From a bacterium (GTDB lineage Bacteria; UBA10199; DSSB01), in contig JAUHYS010000011.1 of NCBI GenBank assembly GCA_030426445.1, positions 1 to 17,113 of the forward strand: 17,113 nucleotides of DNA, read 5' to 3'. The notes below the pieces were generated by a model. The model ran no database searches, was not told the DNA's origin, and worked only from the letters and a program-made list of their open reading frames with translations. A program made the position numbers and the translations under genes. Shown piece after piece: positions 7,463-13,278 of the stretch. The first letter of the stretch is position 1. Every line of letters starts with the position of its first letter.

Positions 7463-7954
7463 TTATTTCTTAGTTTTCTTTTTTTCTTCAGGTTCTGGAT
7501 ACTCTATTTCTCTAGAAGTTGCAGACTGAAGAAGGGCTTTCATTCCCCATTTATTTTTTTTCTTAACTTGGATTAAAGTTGCGTCAGGTTGGTTCTTTGA
7601 GTTTGTATATTCAATGCCATGATTTTCTATCTTCTTTTTACTAAAAAGAGTAAATAATGCTAAGGGGGTTAGTAATATCCCAAGTGCTACAGCAGTGCCC
7701 ACACGCCTTTTTGCAAATTCTCCTCCAGTTATTCTAGTTACATTATTCCCTGGGATTGTTTTATTCAGATAGGATTGTTTTTTCTTTTTAAACTCAATGA
7801 TTAAATTGCCGTCATTATTTTCAACAAAGCAATTGCTCATTTTACCTTTATCATTAAGACACTTGGCCTGCATACGTACCGATGCGAGACTTACTGGGTG
7901 AAAGGCTAATAGCGCGGAGATAAATAATATTAGAAATTTGTAAAGAGACTTCAA
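7463..7954 (-). CDS. Exported membrane-anchored protein of unknown function
   Basis: The 163-residue product starts with a signal peptide (about 1-25, ending near SLASV). A short domain with two cysteines (C32, C42) follows. A second hydrophobic segment GTAVALGILLTPLALFTLF (86-104) is preceded by AKRRV and followed by SKKK. The C-terminal half (IEYTN... to ...SREIEYPEPEEKKK) is polar and ends in a Lys-rich tail. The start codon is TTG at 7954, supported by AGGAGG and GGAAG upstream with good spacing. The double-basic-flanked hydrophobic stretch followed by a polar IEY domain recurs in uncharacterised proteins, but I cannot name a function. It lies between two orphan genes on the same strand. 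Confidence 0.7.
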   Translation of the reverse strand: MKSLYKFLILFISALLAFHPVSLASVRMQAKCLNDKGKMSNCFVENNDGNLIIEFKKKKQSYLNKTIPGNNVTRITGGEFAKRRVGTAVALGILLTPLALFTLFSKKKIENHGIEYTNSKNQPDATLIQVKKKNKWGMKALLQSATSREIEYPEPEEKKKTKK

Positions 7955-8060
7955 TGTTACTTCCTTTCCTCCTTACCCTGCAATTAACTATTGTCTTTTG
8001 TTAAAAGATTGAATTGTTTCTTATATGAAACTTTATGATGGTGCTAATAAAGCCTCAATT

Positions 8061-8402
8061 CTAAGTGTGATTGACCTGATTAAGCTGAGCATAGATCATT
8101 TTTGCTGCTATATCGGCGTGCTCTCTTCTTAATTTGTAGAAAGTTCCATGACCAGCAGACATTTCATATGAAGATACATCATCTGCAACGCCCTGAAATA
8201 TATTCTTCAATTCGTTTAACAAGTTTTCATTATTTACAATCTTACTATCAAAATGTGGTGGTAAAGTAATGTAGTCCCAATGCACCTGTGAATATTTTTG
8301 CCTATGAGTTACAATAATAAGAGGGCTCTCTGTTTTTTGGCATTCATAAAAGTAAGCTTTCTTACCTCGATTATTTTTTCCATTAGTTACAAAGTAACGC
8401 AT
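8061..8402 (-). CDS. Hypothetical protein, 113 residues
   Basis: I do not recognise this protein. It has no signal peptide or membrane segment. It starts with a short basic stretch (GKNNRGKK), has a beta-like central region (SPLIIVTHRQKYSQVHWDYITLP) and a helical C-terminal half with KLRREHADIAAKMIYAQLN. AGAGGAA lies 6 bases before the ATG, a good ribosome site that supports translation. It is on the same strand as the XRE gene at 8517 and could be transcribed with it (114-base gap). Confidence 0.6.
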   Translation of the reverse strand: MRYFVTNGKNNRGKKAYFYECQKTESPLIIVTHRQKYSQVHWDYITLPPHFDSKIVNNENLLNELKNIFQGVADDVSSYEMSAGHGTFYKLRREHADIAAKMIYAQLNQVNHT

Positions 8403-8516
8403 AGTATTCCTCTTATTTTTAATTTTTTGCTAACTATTTAAATTCATATAAATCACCATTTATTAATGCCAATAAACGATTTCCCTGCTATGTGCATTAG
8501 GTACGTTAAATATTTT

Positions 8517-8735
8517 TCATGGCAAAAAGTCTTTGGGGTTGCACTTGAACGCTTTTGAAAGAAGATAAAGGATTTTTATCGTAGTATTAGTATGACCTCC
8601 CTCAATTTTTTGATAATGCTTCCAGGAAACGCCAAAGTTCTCGACATCTTCTTGCGTTAGGCCAGACTTAATTCGGTGCTCTCTTATTTTTCTTCCAACT
8701 TTTTTTAAGTATTTTAACTCAGCGGTTTCGTTCAT
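8517..8735 (-). CDS. Small XRE-family repressor
   Basis: The 72-residue protein is almost entirely one helix-turn-helix domain: VGRKIREHRIKSGLTQEDVENFGVSWKHYQKIEGG, then KILYLLSKAFKCNPKDFL. This is the Cro/C1-type fold. The start at 8735 is chosen because GAGG sits 5 bases upstream and the domain begins soon after; an in-frame start at 8789 would place extra residues over the operator. The SD lies within a perfect palindrome, so binding would block its own translation start region and promoter. It is divergent from the secreted-protein gene at 8870, its likely second target. Confidence 0.85.
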   Translation of the reverse strand: MNETAELKYLKKVGRKIREHRIKSGLTQEDVENFGVSWKHYQKIEGGHTNTTIKILYLLSKAFKCNPKDFLP

Positions 8736-8737
8736 GT

Positions 8738-8757
8738 TTACCTCAAAAATGAGGTAA
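8738..8757. promoter_or_regulatory. Operator 1 of the XRE repressor
   Basis: TTACCTCA-AAAA-TGAGGTAA is a perfect 8-base inverted repeat with a 4-base spacer. It overlaps the ribosome site of the repressor gene. Confidence 0.65.
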
Positions 8758-8785
8758 GCATCGTAATTAGGCTTTACATTATGTG

Positions 8786-8805
8786 ACACCTTATATATGA
8801 GGTTA
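8786..8805. promoter_or_regulatory. Operator 2 of the XRE repressor
   Basis: ACACCTTA-TATA-TGAGGTTA repeats the layout of operator 1 with the same 4-base spacer. The right half matches 7 of 8 positions and the left half is diverged. Its centre is 48 bases from that of operator 1, towards the divergent gene at 8870. Confidence 0.5.
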
Positions 8806-8869
8806 TTTAGTATTCTGAATTAAATGGTCTGATTCAATACAGAGCAGATAATCAAAAAGAGGTGAATGA

Positions 8870-9484
8870 ATGAAAAAAATAATCTTTGTATTTATTTTGC
8901 TATTTCTTATTCCTGGTTCATTAAATGCGAGGGTTCAATTAACAGCCTTTAAAGACCCGTTAGCTCCCTCTAAACCTTATTCATCGGTTTTGGTTTATTT
9001 TGCGGGCTCATTAAGTGAAAGATCAAGAGTAGAAAGCAAAGCGGTCAAAATGCTTTCAAGAAGAAGTGATAGCAAATTTATTTCTGCTAGTTTTATTCTT
9101 CCCCCTGTGAGGGAGTATTCTAAAGAGGAAGCACTTGATGTATTGAATAAGTACCATATTGACGCCGTGCTTGTTGCGGGGCTTACAAATTCAGAAATTA
9201 AAGCTGTTCCTTTTCTAGCTCCAGAAACGACCTATCATAGCGGAAGTGTTAATAACCAAGCTTTTCAGGCTCGCTCCTGGGCTTACAGGACAAACACTAT
9301 TCTAAGAAATTATTGGACTAATAAAATGGTTTTATTAGATCTTAATACGAAAAAAAATGTTTGGGCCGCTGAGTCCCATGCCTCTGCTGGGAGGCTTACA
9401 AAAAACTGGACGGAAAATGCAATCATTTCTAAAGTTGCAAAAAAACTCTTACAAGCAGACTTAATTGAAGAACGCAAAAAATAA
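8870..9484 (+). CDS. Secreted/periplasmic protein of unknown function
   Basis: The 204-residue product has a clear signal peptide (MKKII, a hydrophobic core, then GSLNA at residue 20) without a lipobox cysteine. The mature part has a Rossmann-like alternation with YSSVLVYFAGSLSERSRVE, then VLNKYHIDAVLVAGL (91-105). A C-terminal MVLLDLNTKKNVWAAESHASAG (153-174) recalls periplasmic and outer-membrane accessory proteins of the DUF4136/LpoB-like kind, where a subunit reports 'LLDL-tgk-vW-a'. That likeness is weak. AGAGGTG lies 7 bases before the ATG. It is divergent from the small XRE gene with two operator-like palindromes between them, so it is probably repressed by it. Confidence 0.65.
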   Translation: MKKIIFVFILLFLIPGSLNARVQLTAFKDPLAPSKPYSSVLVYFAGSLSERSRVESKAVKMLSRRSDSKFISASFILPPVREYSKEEALDVLNKYHIDAVLVAGLTNSEIKAVPFLAPETTYHSGSVNNQAFQARSWAYRTNTILRNYWTNKMVLLDLNTKKNVWAAESHASAGRLTKNWTENAIISKVAKKLLQADLIEERKK

Positions 9485-9525
9485 AATTCTTTTAATTTTG
9501 ACACCCAGCGTGCCCAGTATAGAAT

Positions 9526-9876
9526 GTGGCCGCCATGTACAATGAAGCAGCAATAAAACAGAGGAGATGCCTCGCTGATAAAGCAGACGGAAATAGGTGT
9601 CGTGCTTGGGCAATTTGGGATAACCCACAACAACTTTGTGTAGCCCACTCTGGGTCGCTTCGTCGAGATTCAGTAAAAAATCGTTTGCACTGGTCATTGC
9701 GAAATAAAAGTAAACCAAAGCCTTGTCTATGTACTGCTTATTCTTGGCCCCACAGGCCAGGAAGTGGGCTATGTCAGTGGCCTAATCCACCTAGCCAATG
9801 TCACCCCACATCGGCTGGTACTCACGCATATCCCAGAGTCAGATCGTGGAAAGAAATTTTTCAATGCTTAAGATAA
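9526..9876 (+). CDS. Cys-rich phage-type protein beside the terminase-like gene
   Basis: The 116-residue product begins RRCLADKADGNRCRAWAI with LCVAHSG, a C-C-C-H arrangement suggesting a zinc site. It ends with CLCTAYSWPHRPGSGLCQWPNPP and AGTHAYPR. Proteins of this pattern (WPHRPGSGLC-WP-PP) occur in prophages and islands just before HTH or terminase-small-subunit-like genes, as here (next start 3 bases after the stop). The function is unknown. The start is uncertain: GTG at 9526 or ATG at 9535, neither with a clear ribosome site. The second half is visibly richer in G and C than the genes around it, a sign of separate origin. Confidence 0.6.
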   Translation: MAAMYNEAAIKQRRCLADKADGNRCRAWAIWDNPQQLCVAHSGSLRRDSVKNRLHWSLRNKSKPKPCLCTAYSWPHRPGSGLCQWPNPPSQCHPTSAGTHAYPRVRSWKEIFQCLR

Positions 9877-9879
9877 ATT

Positions 9880-10173
9880 ATGTCAAAAGGAAGACCGACA
9901 AAATATGATTCTCAAATGCCCGTAATAGCTTATCAATTATTGAGTCAAGGCGGATCCAAGAGAGAAGTCGCAGTCAAATTGGGCATTTCACTTGAGACTC
10001 TTTATAAATGGGAAAAAGATCCAAATAAGGTTGAATTTTCGGAAACCATAAAAAAAGGAGTGACAGCCGCAAAAGCTTGGTGGTTAAAGCAAGGTAGGAT
10101 TCATCTTGATAACCCAAAATTTAATATGAGACTTTGGTGTTATTTTATGAAGGCTCGGTATGGGTGGAGGTAG
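9880..10173 (+). CDS. Terminase small-subunit-like HTH protein
   Basis: The 97-residue protein begins GRPTKYDSQMPVIAYQLLSQGGSKREVAVKLGIS, then ETLYKWEKD, a homeodomain-like helix-turn-helix as in phage terminase small subunits. The second half has AWWLKQGRIHLDNPKFNMRLWCYFMKARYGWR, a conserved tail seen in these phage proteins (AWWE-GR-NL-FN-LW-MKNRFGW). In phages the small subunit recognises packaging sites on DNA. No large terminase, portal or capsid gene follows, so here it may act as a DNA-binding regulator or be part of a satellite. It forms a pair with the Cys-rich gene before it. The ribosome site is weak. Confidence 0.6.
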   Translation: MSKGRPTKYDSQMPVIAYQLLSQGGSKREVAVKLGISLETLYKWEKDPNKVEFSETIKKGVTAAKAWWLKQGRIHLDNPKFNMRLWCYFMKARYGWR

Positions 10174-10211
10174 TATTCTCCTATATTTTTTTAAAATAGA
10201 GAATTCAAACT

Positions 10212-11147
10212 ATGAAAAGATTCTGGTTACTATTATTTACGATAGTTTTTGTTTGTTCGGCATTAAACATTTCAGCTAAGATTCATGTAAAAGTTTCTGG
10301 GAATTATTCGTCTATTGATGTCTATAAAAAAATTGTATTAGCTCCAGGAAAGTTATCTACAGTCTGGCTACCTAAACCTAAGTTAGATGACCAATACTTT
10401 ATAAAATTTAAAGCTAATGAAAAAGACAAAGTGTTCTATTGGCTATTAGATGGAAAAGAAGCAAATAGCCCTAGTGCTGATTTACTTTTAGAAGGTACAT
10501 TTTCGTCAAATAAAAATTTAGAGTTACCGAAAAAAGTATCTGAAAAAGGATTCTTATTAGCATTAGGAAATAAACAGAAGTATCGCAATATTAACCTTGA
10601 GCTAATTGTCTTTCGTGTTGGTAAGAGATCAAAGGAACTGACTAATGCGATAAAAACCTTAATTGAAAATGCAGTAAAGGGTATAACAAATTTTTATCAT
10701 GTACCTGACTTTAATATTTACGTAATGCCATGTGGAATATCAAATGCATTTTCTGCTCCAGATATTATTATATGTACTGAACTTCTATCCGATCTTAATA
10801 AACATGATTTAAACAATGCTTTGATTCCAATCTTGCTCCATGAACTTGCTCACTCTCTTCTAAATCTTTGGAATCTTCCTGGATATAATAATGAAGATAT
10901 AGCTGATGAATTTGTGGTTGTATATTTAGGTGAGATTGAACCTTTTATTAATGATTTTGAAAAGTTTCTTATACGAAATGACCCTATAAGTGAAGCGTTG
11001 GTTATAATTTATAAAGGAGACAGACATTCTTTATCAATACAACGAGTTAGGAACTTACGAGAAAATTTAAAATATCGTGATGAACTTATTAAAAGATGGG
11101 CACATCTCCTTTCACCTTTTGCTAAAAAAGTTACTAACAGCAAATAA
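10212..11147 (+). CDS. Secreted DUF4344-like zinc metallopeptidase
   Basis: The 311-residue product has a signal peptide (MKRFW, a hydrophobic core, cleavage near residue 22). The N-terminal half (23-135) is beta-rich and unassigned. The C-terminal half holds VMPCGISNAFSAPDIIICTELL (171-192) and the zinc motif HELAH (210-214), followed by NLWNLPGYNNEDIADEF (218-234). There the acidic pair before AD is in the position of the third zinc ligand. This arrangement matches the putative metallopeptidase family DUF4344. A zinc-dependent peptidase acting outside the cytoplasm is likely; the target is unknown. It stands 38 bases after the terminase-like gene but has a different character, with only a weak GAG before the ATG. 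Confidence 0.7.
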   Translation: MKRFWLLLFTIVFVCSALNISAKIHVKVSGNYSSIDVYKKIVLAPGKLSTVWLPKPKLDDQYFIKFKANEKDKVFYWLLDGKEANSPSADLLLEGTFSSNKNLELPKKVSEKGFLLALGNKQKYRNINLELIVFRVGKRSKELTNAIKTLIENAVKGITNFYHVPDFNIYVMPCGISNAFSAPDIIICTELLSDLNKHDLNNALIPILLHELAHSLLNLWNLPGYNNEDIADEFVVVYLGEIEPFINDFEKFLIRNDPISEALVIIYKGDRHSLSIQRVRNLRENLKYRDELIKRWAHLLSPFAKKVTNSK

Positions 11148-11176
11148 ATAACAGTAACTTTTGATTCCTAAATAGG

Positions 11177-11205
11177 TTGACTTGAAAATATGCGGTTAGG
11201 ATATC
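11177..11205 (+). promoter_or_regulatory. Weak candidate promoter for the gene at 11262
   Basis: TTGACT (11177-11182) is a good -35; GATATC (11200-11205), 17 bases later, is a poor -10. ATTCCTAA (11164-11171) and TTAGGAAT (11238-11245) are a distant inverted pair flanking it. Confidence 0.3.
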
Positions 11206-11261
11206 TAGCGAAATATCAGCACCCTGCTAATCTGTAGCTTAGGAATATTTGATGAGAAAAC

Positions 11262-11933
11262 ATGGACAACGACCATACGTACAAAGATCTCTATGAAGGA
11301 AATTTTTTTTCTGATCAAGAAGAATGGAAATTACCTGATTGGATTTTGAAGCAAATTTCAGAAAAGACTAAAAATAGCCGTTCTATCTACAATAAAATTT
11401 TAAAAACCTTAGATAAATATGAAAAGATAGGCGCAGAAAACTATAAGAACCTTTTAGTTTTAGATACTAGGTTGTTGCCAGACCTTGGACTAGGGCCAAA
11501 AAAAGAACAAGAAATCAAAATAGCTGAGCTAGAAAAAATGAAGAGCTACCTAGTATATAATAATCTAATTGAAAGTGACGCTAGAGAGAAGATGCGTACA
11601 TTTTTAGATAAAGTAATAAGACACAGAAAAAATAAAAAATTTTGTAAAAAATTGTTGAGTCAGCATAAATCAAGGGGGTCAAAAAATTTTGCAAACTCAA
11701 AATTGAAAAGCGCTGAGTGGGTAACAAGTTTGTGTGTGGAATTATATGATATTTTGAATCCATTTTTTAATGATCAAGGTCATACGTTTGAATTTAAAGT
11801 TGAAGAAGTAAAAGTCAAAACAGTGGAAGCTGTTGTCGATATTTTAAAAAATAGTTTAATTTTTGTTAAAAATTTGTCTGTAGACTCAACTCGAAAGCGA
11901 ATACGAGAGTATAAAAATAATAAAATTAAATAG
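11262..11933 (+). CDS. Hypothetical charged helical protein
   Basis: I do not recognise this 223-residue protein. It has no signal peptide or membrane segment. It is rich in Lys and Glu with long predicted helices (for example IAELEKMKSYLVYNN and AREKMRTFLDKVIRHRKNKK). It has one more hydrophobic patch (EWVTSLCVELYDILNPFF) and a basic C-terminal end. A weak GAGAA precedes the ATG. It stands between the secreted peptidase gene and a small HTH gene on the same strand, in the cargo part of the element, where defence or anti-defence genes are common. Nothing in the sequence shows such a role directly. Confidence 0.55.
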   Translation: MDNDHTYKDLYEGNFFSDQEEWKLPDWILKQISEKTKNSRSIYNKILKTLDKYEKIGAENYKNLLVLDTRLLPDLGLGPKKEQEIKIAELEKMKSYLVYNNLIESDAREKMRTFLDKVIRHRKNKKFCKKLLSQHKSRGSKNFANSKLKSAEWVTSLCVELYDILNPFFNDQGHTFEFKVEEVKVKTVEAVVDILKNSLIFVKNLSVDSTRKRIREYKNNKIK

Positions 11934-12030
11934 TATAAGTATTTAATTTTATTATGGACTTCTATTAACTAATTTCTATCTAAAAGTTCAATTAATGCAA
12001 ATTTTTCTCTTTTTCTTTTTAAGATGAAGA

Positions 12031-12243
12031 ATGAAAATTAAATCATTTTTATCAGATGAAGCTCTTCTAAAAATCTCATTTAGTGGAATACCGATTCCTC
12101 ACATCGCTAAAAAAGCTAGGATGGGTGACGGAGTATTGCGTGCATGGATGCGTGGATACAGGTGTCCAAAGAGGAAAGATGTACGGTTGGAAAGACTAGC
12201 CGAAGTTCTAAAAGTACCACTAAAAGATATTTTACGAAGATGA
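12031..12243 (+). CDS. Small HTH (XRE-like) DNA-binding protein
   Basis: The 70-residue protein is a single helix-turn-helix: IPIPHIAKKARMGDGVLRAWMRGYRCPKRKDVRLERLAEVLKVPLKDIL. The second part matches the end of the Cro/C1 fold (LERLAEVL-VPL-DIL). The first part is a variant, with a Trp in the recognition helix. It starts with AAG-rich sequence just upstream and ends 9 bases before a strong terminator hairpin. It could regulate the operon behind it, which has no promoter space of its own. Confidence 0.75.
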   Translation: MKIKSFLSDEALLKISFSGIPIPHIAKKARMGDGVLRAWMRGYRCPKRKDVRLERLAEVLKVPLKDILRR

Positions 12244-12252
12244 ACAAAAACT

Positions 12253-12289
12253 AAAAGCCTCAATTCTCTGCCAAGAATTGAGGCTTTTT
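12253..12289 (+). terminator. Rho-independent terminator
   Basis: AAAAGCCTCAATTCT (12253-12267) pairs perfectly over 15 bases with AGAATTGAGGCTTTT (12274-12288) around a 6-base loop and ends in a T run. It follows the small HTH gene by 9 bases. The next start codon is only 19 bases away. Confidence 0.9.
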
Positions 12290-12307
12290 ATATAGGAAAA
12301 TAAATTT

Positions 12308-12841
12308 ATGAATACAAACAATAAAAAAAAGAATAATAAAAGTCAAAGCTCTAATAAGTTTCTTATAAAAAAGAGACTTATCAAAACTAGAACTCATAGA
12401 AAACAGACTTCCAAAACAAACTGCTCTGATGAGGTTAGTATTGCTAAAGAAAGCCGCACTCTAATACCAGACGGTGTTTATGAGGTCCAATTAGTTGATA
12501 TTTTTAAAAGGCCCTTTATGAACACTAAAAAAATTTATGGCAAGTGTATCATTATTTCTGGCCCGTATATGGGAGAGCATATTTCGATCGTTTTTCAAAC
12601 ACATGAAACCTACGGACCTAGATCAAAACTCCATAAGGTCTTTTCACATTTTCTTGGGAGAAAGCTACGCAAGGGTGAAAGGATAAACGAAAGACGTATG
12701 CTTAATTCAGTTTTTAAAATCAGAACAAGGACCGTTGCCAAAGATGAAGATGGCGACCTGTATCCTGATTTTCAAAGGTACTCGGTTGTGGATAAAGTTT
12801 TGGAATTACTTGTTAGAGATAAAGAGTCTCATTCAAGATAA
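12308..12841 (+). CDS. Candidate OB-fold nucleic-acid-binding protein of mobile elements
   Basis: The 177-residue protein has a very basic, low-complexity N terminus (residues 1-37, mostly Lys/Asn/Ser/Arg). A compact domain follows: PDGVYEVQLVDIFKRPF, KIYGKCIIISGPYMGEHISIVF, SKLHKVFSHFLGRKLRKGERI, FKIRTRTV and YSVVDKVLELL. The order of beta strands and the RTV...YSVVDK ending recall uncharacterised island and phage proteins that look like single-stranded-DNA-binding OB folds. That is an inference from pattern only. AGGA lies about 12 bases before the ATG. It follows a terminator and precedes the repeat array and xis-int, so a role in excision or replication of the element is plausible. Confidence 0.55.
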   Translation: MNTNNKKKNNKSQSSNKFLIKKRLIKTRTHRKQTSKTNCSDEVSIAKESRTLIPDGVYEVQLVDIFKRPFMNTKKIYGKCIIISGPYMGEHISIVFQTHETYGPRSKLHKVFSHFLGRKLRKGERINERRMLNSVFKIRTRTVAKDEDGDLYPDFQRYSVVDKVLELLVRDKESHSR

Positions 12842-12848
12842 TCGCTTA

Positions 12849-12883
12849 TTACCCTATACCGAATACCAATAACCAATGACCAA
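12849..12883. repeat. Five tandem 7-bp repeats (ACC every 7 bases)
   Basis: TTACCCT, ATACCGA, ATACCAA, TAACCAA and TGACCAA follow without gaps, with ACC at 12851, 12858, 12865, 12872 and 12879. The array is non-coding and begins 8 bases after a stop codon. It resembles a small iteron or protein-binding array ahead of the xis-int genes. Confidence 0.55.
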
Positions 12884-12967
12884 GTTTACCCTCTAGATTT
12901 TATGGGAAAACAAAGAAAAATTGCTCAAAATTGGTCAGGTAAAGAACCACGAACAAGACAATCAAGT

Positions 12968-12996
12968 CCCTGCCCTCTAAATAGTAGAGGGCAGGG
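12968..12996. promoter_or_regulatory. GC-rich perfect hairpin before xis
   Basis: CCCTGCCCTCTA pairs over 12 bases with TAGAGGGCAGGG around AATAG. No T run follows directly (TATGCCCTCATAAAAA), so it is a poor terminator. CCCTCTA recurs at 12889-12895. It may be an operator, an RNA control element or a recombination-protein site. Confidence 0.55.
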
Positions 12997-13065
12997 TATG
13001 CCCTCATAAAAACTATTCATATGAGTTGGAAGTGAACACTCTTTAAACCGGTGAGGAAACAAAAA

Positions 13066-13278
13066 ATGCCCCACGAACTAGAACCTTTTTTAACCATTCC
13101 AGAATTAGTGAAAAGAAAAACGATTCCCTTGGGTGAAACCAAACTTTATGAGCTTGCCAATATGGGGAAAATACCTTCTTATAGAGTCGGTAAAAAGATT
13201 TTGGTCAAGGAAACCGAAGTTCATGATGCAATCAGAAGGGGTTTTAATAAAAGGTTCATGTATGGCAAAAATGAGTAA
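13066..13278 (+). CDS. Excisionase-like HTH protein
   Basis: The 70-residue protein has the winged helix-turn-helix of the excisionase/HTH_17 group: FLTIPELVKR, GETKLYELANMGKIPSYRVGKKILVKETEVHDAIRRG. Such proteins bend DNA at attachment sites to favour excision, or regulate the integrase gene. The ATG at 13066 is chosen over an in-frame GTG at 13051 because the GTGAGGA around 13051 serves as its ribosome site. Its stop lies 17 bases inside the integrase gene, so the two are coupled. Its place directly before the integrase supports an excisionase role. Confidence 0.8.
   Translation: MPHELEPFLTIPELVKRKTIPLGETKLYELANMGKIPSYRVGKKILVKETEVHDAIRRGFNKRFMYGKNE

Noticed and set aside
8016..8031. Near-palindrome GTTTCTTATATGAAAC upstream of the gene at 7463-7954
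   Set aside because: It is short, AT-rich and imperfect, with no second copy or adjacent promoter to support it.
9310..9718. Open frames on the minus strand across 9310-9718
   Set aside because: They are antisense to the secreted-protein and Cys-rich genes and have no recognisable features.
8049..12267. AAAGCCTCAATTCT occurs at both 8049-8062 and 12254-12267
   Set aside because: One 14-base match of AT-rich terminator-like sequence in 17 kb can arise by chance. The first copy lacks the pairing arm, so it is not a terminator or clear repeat.
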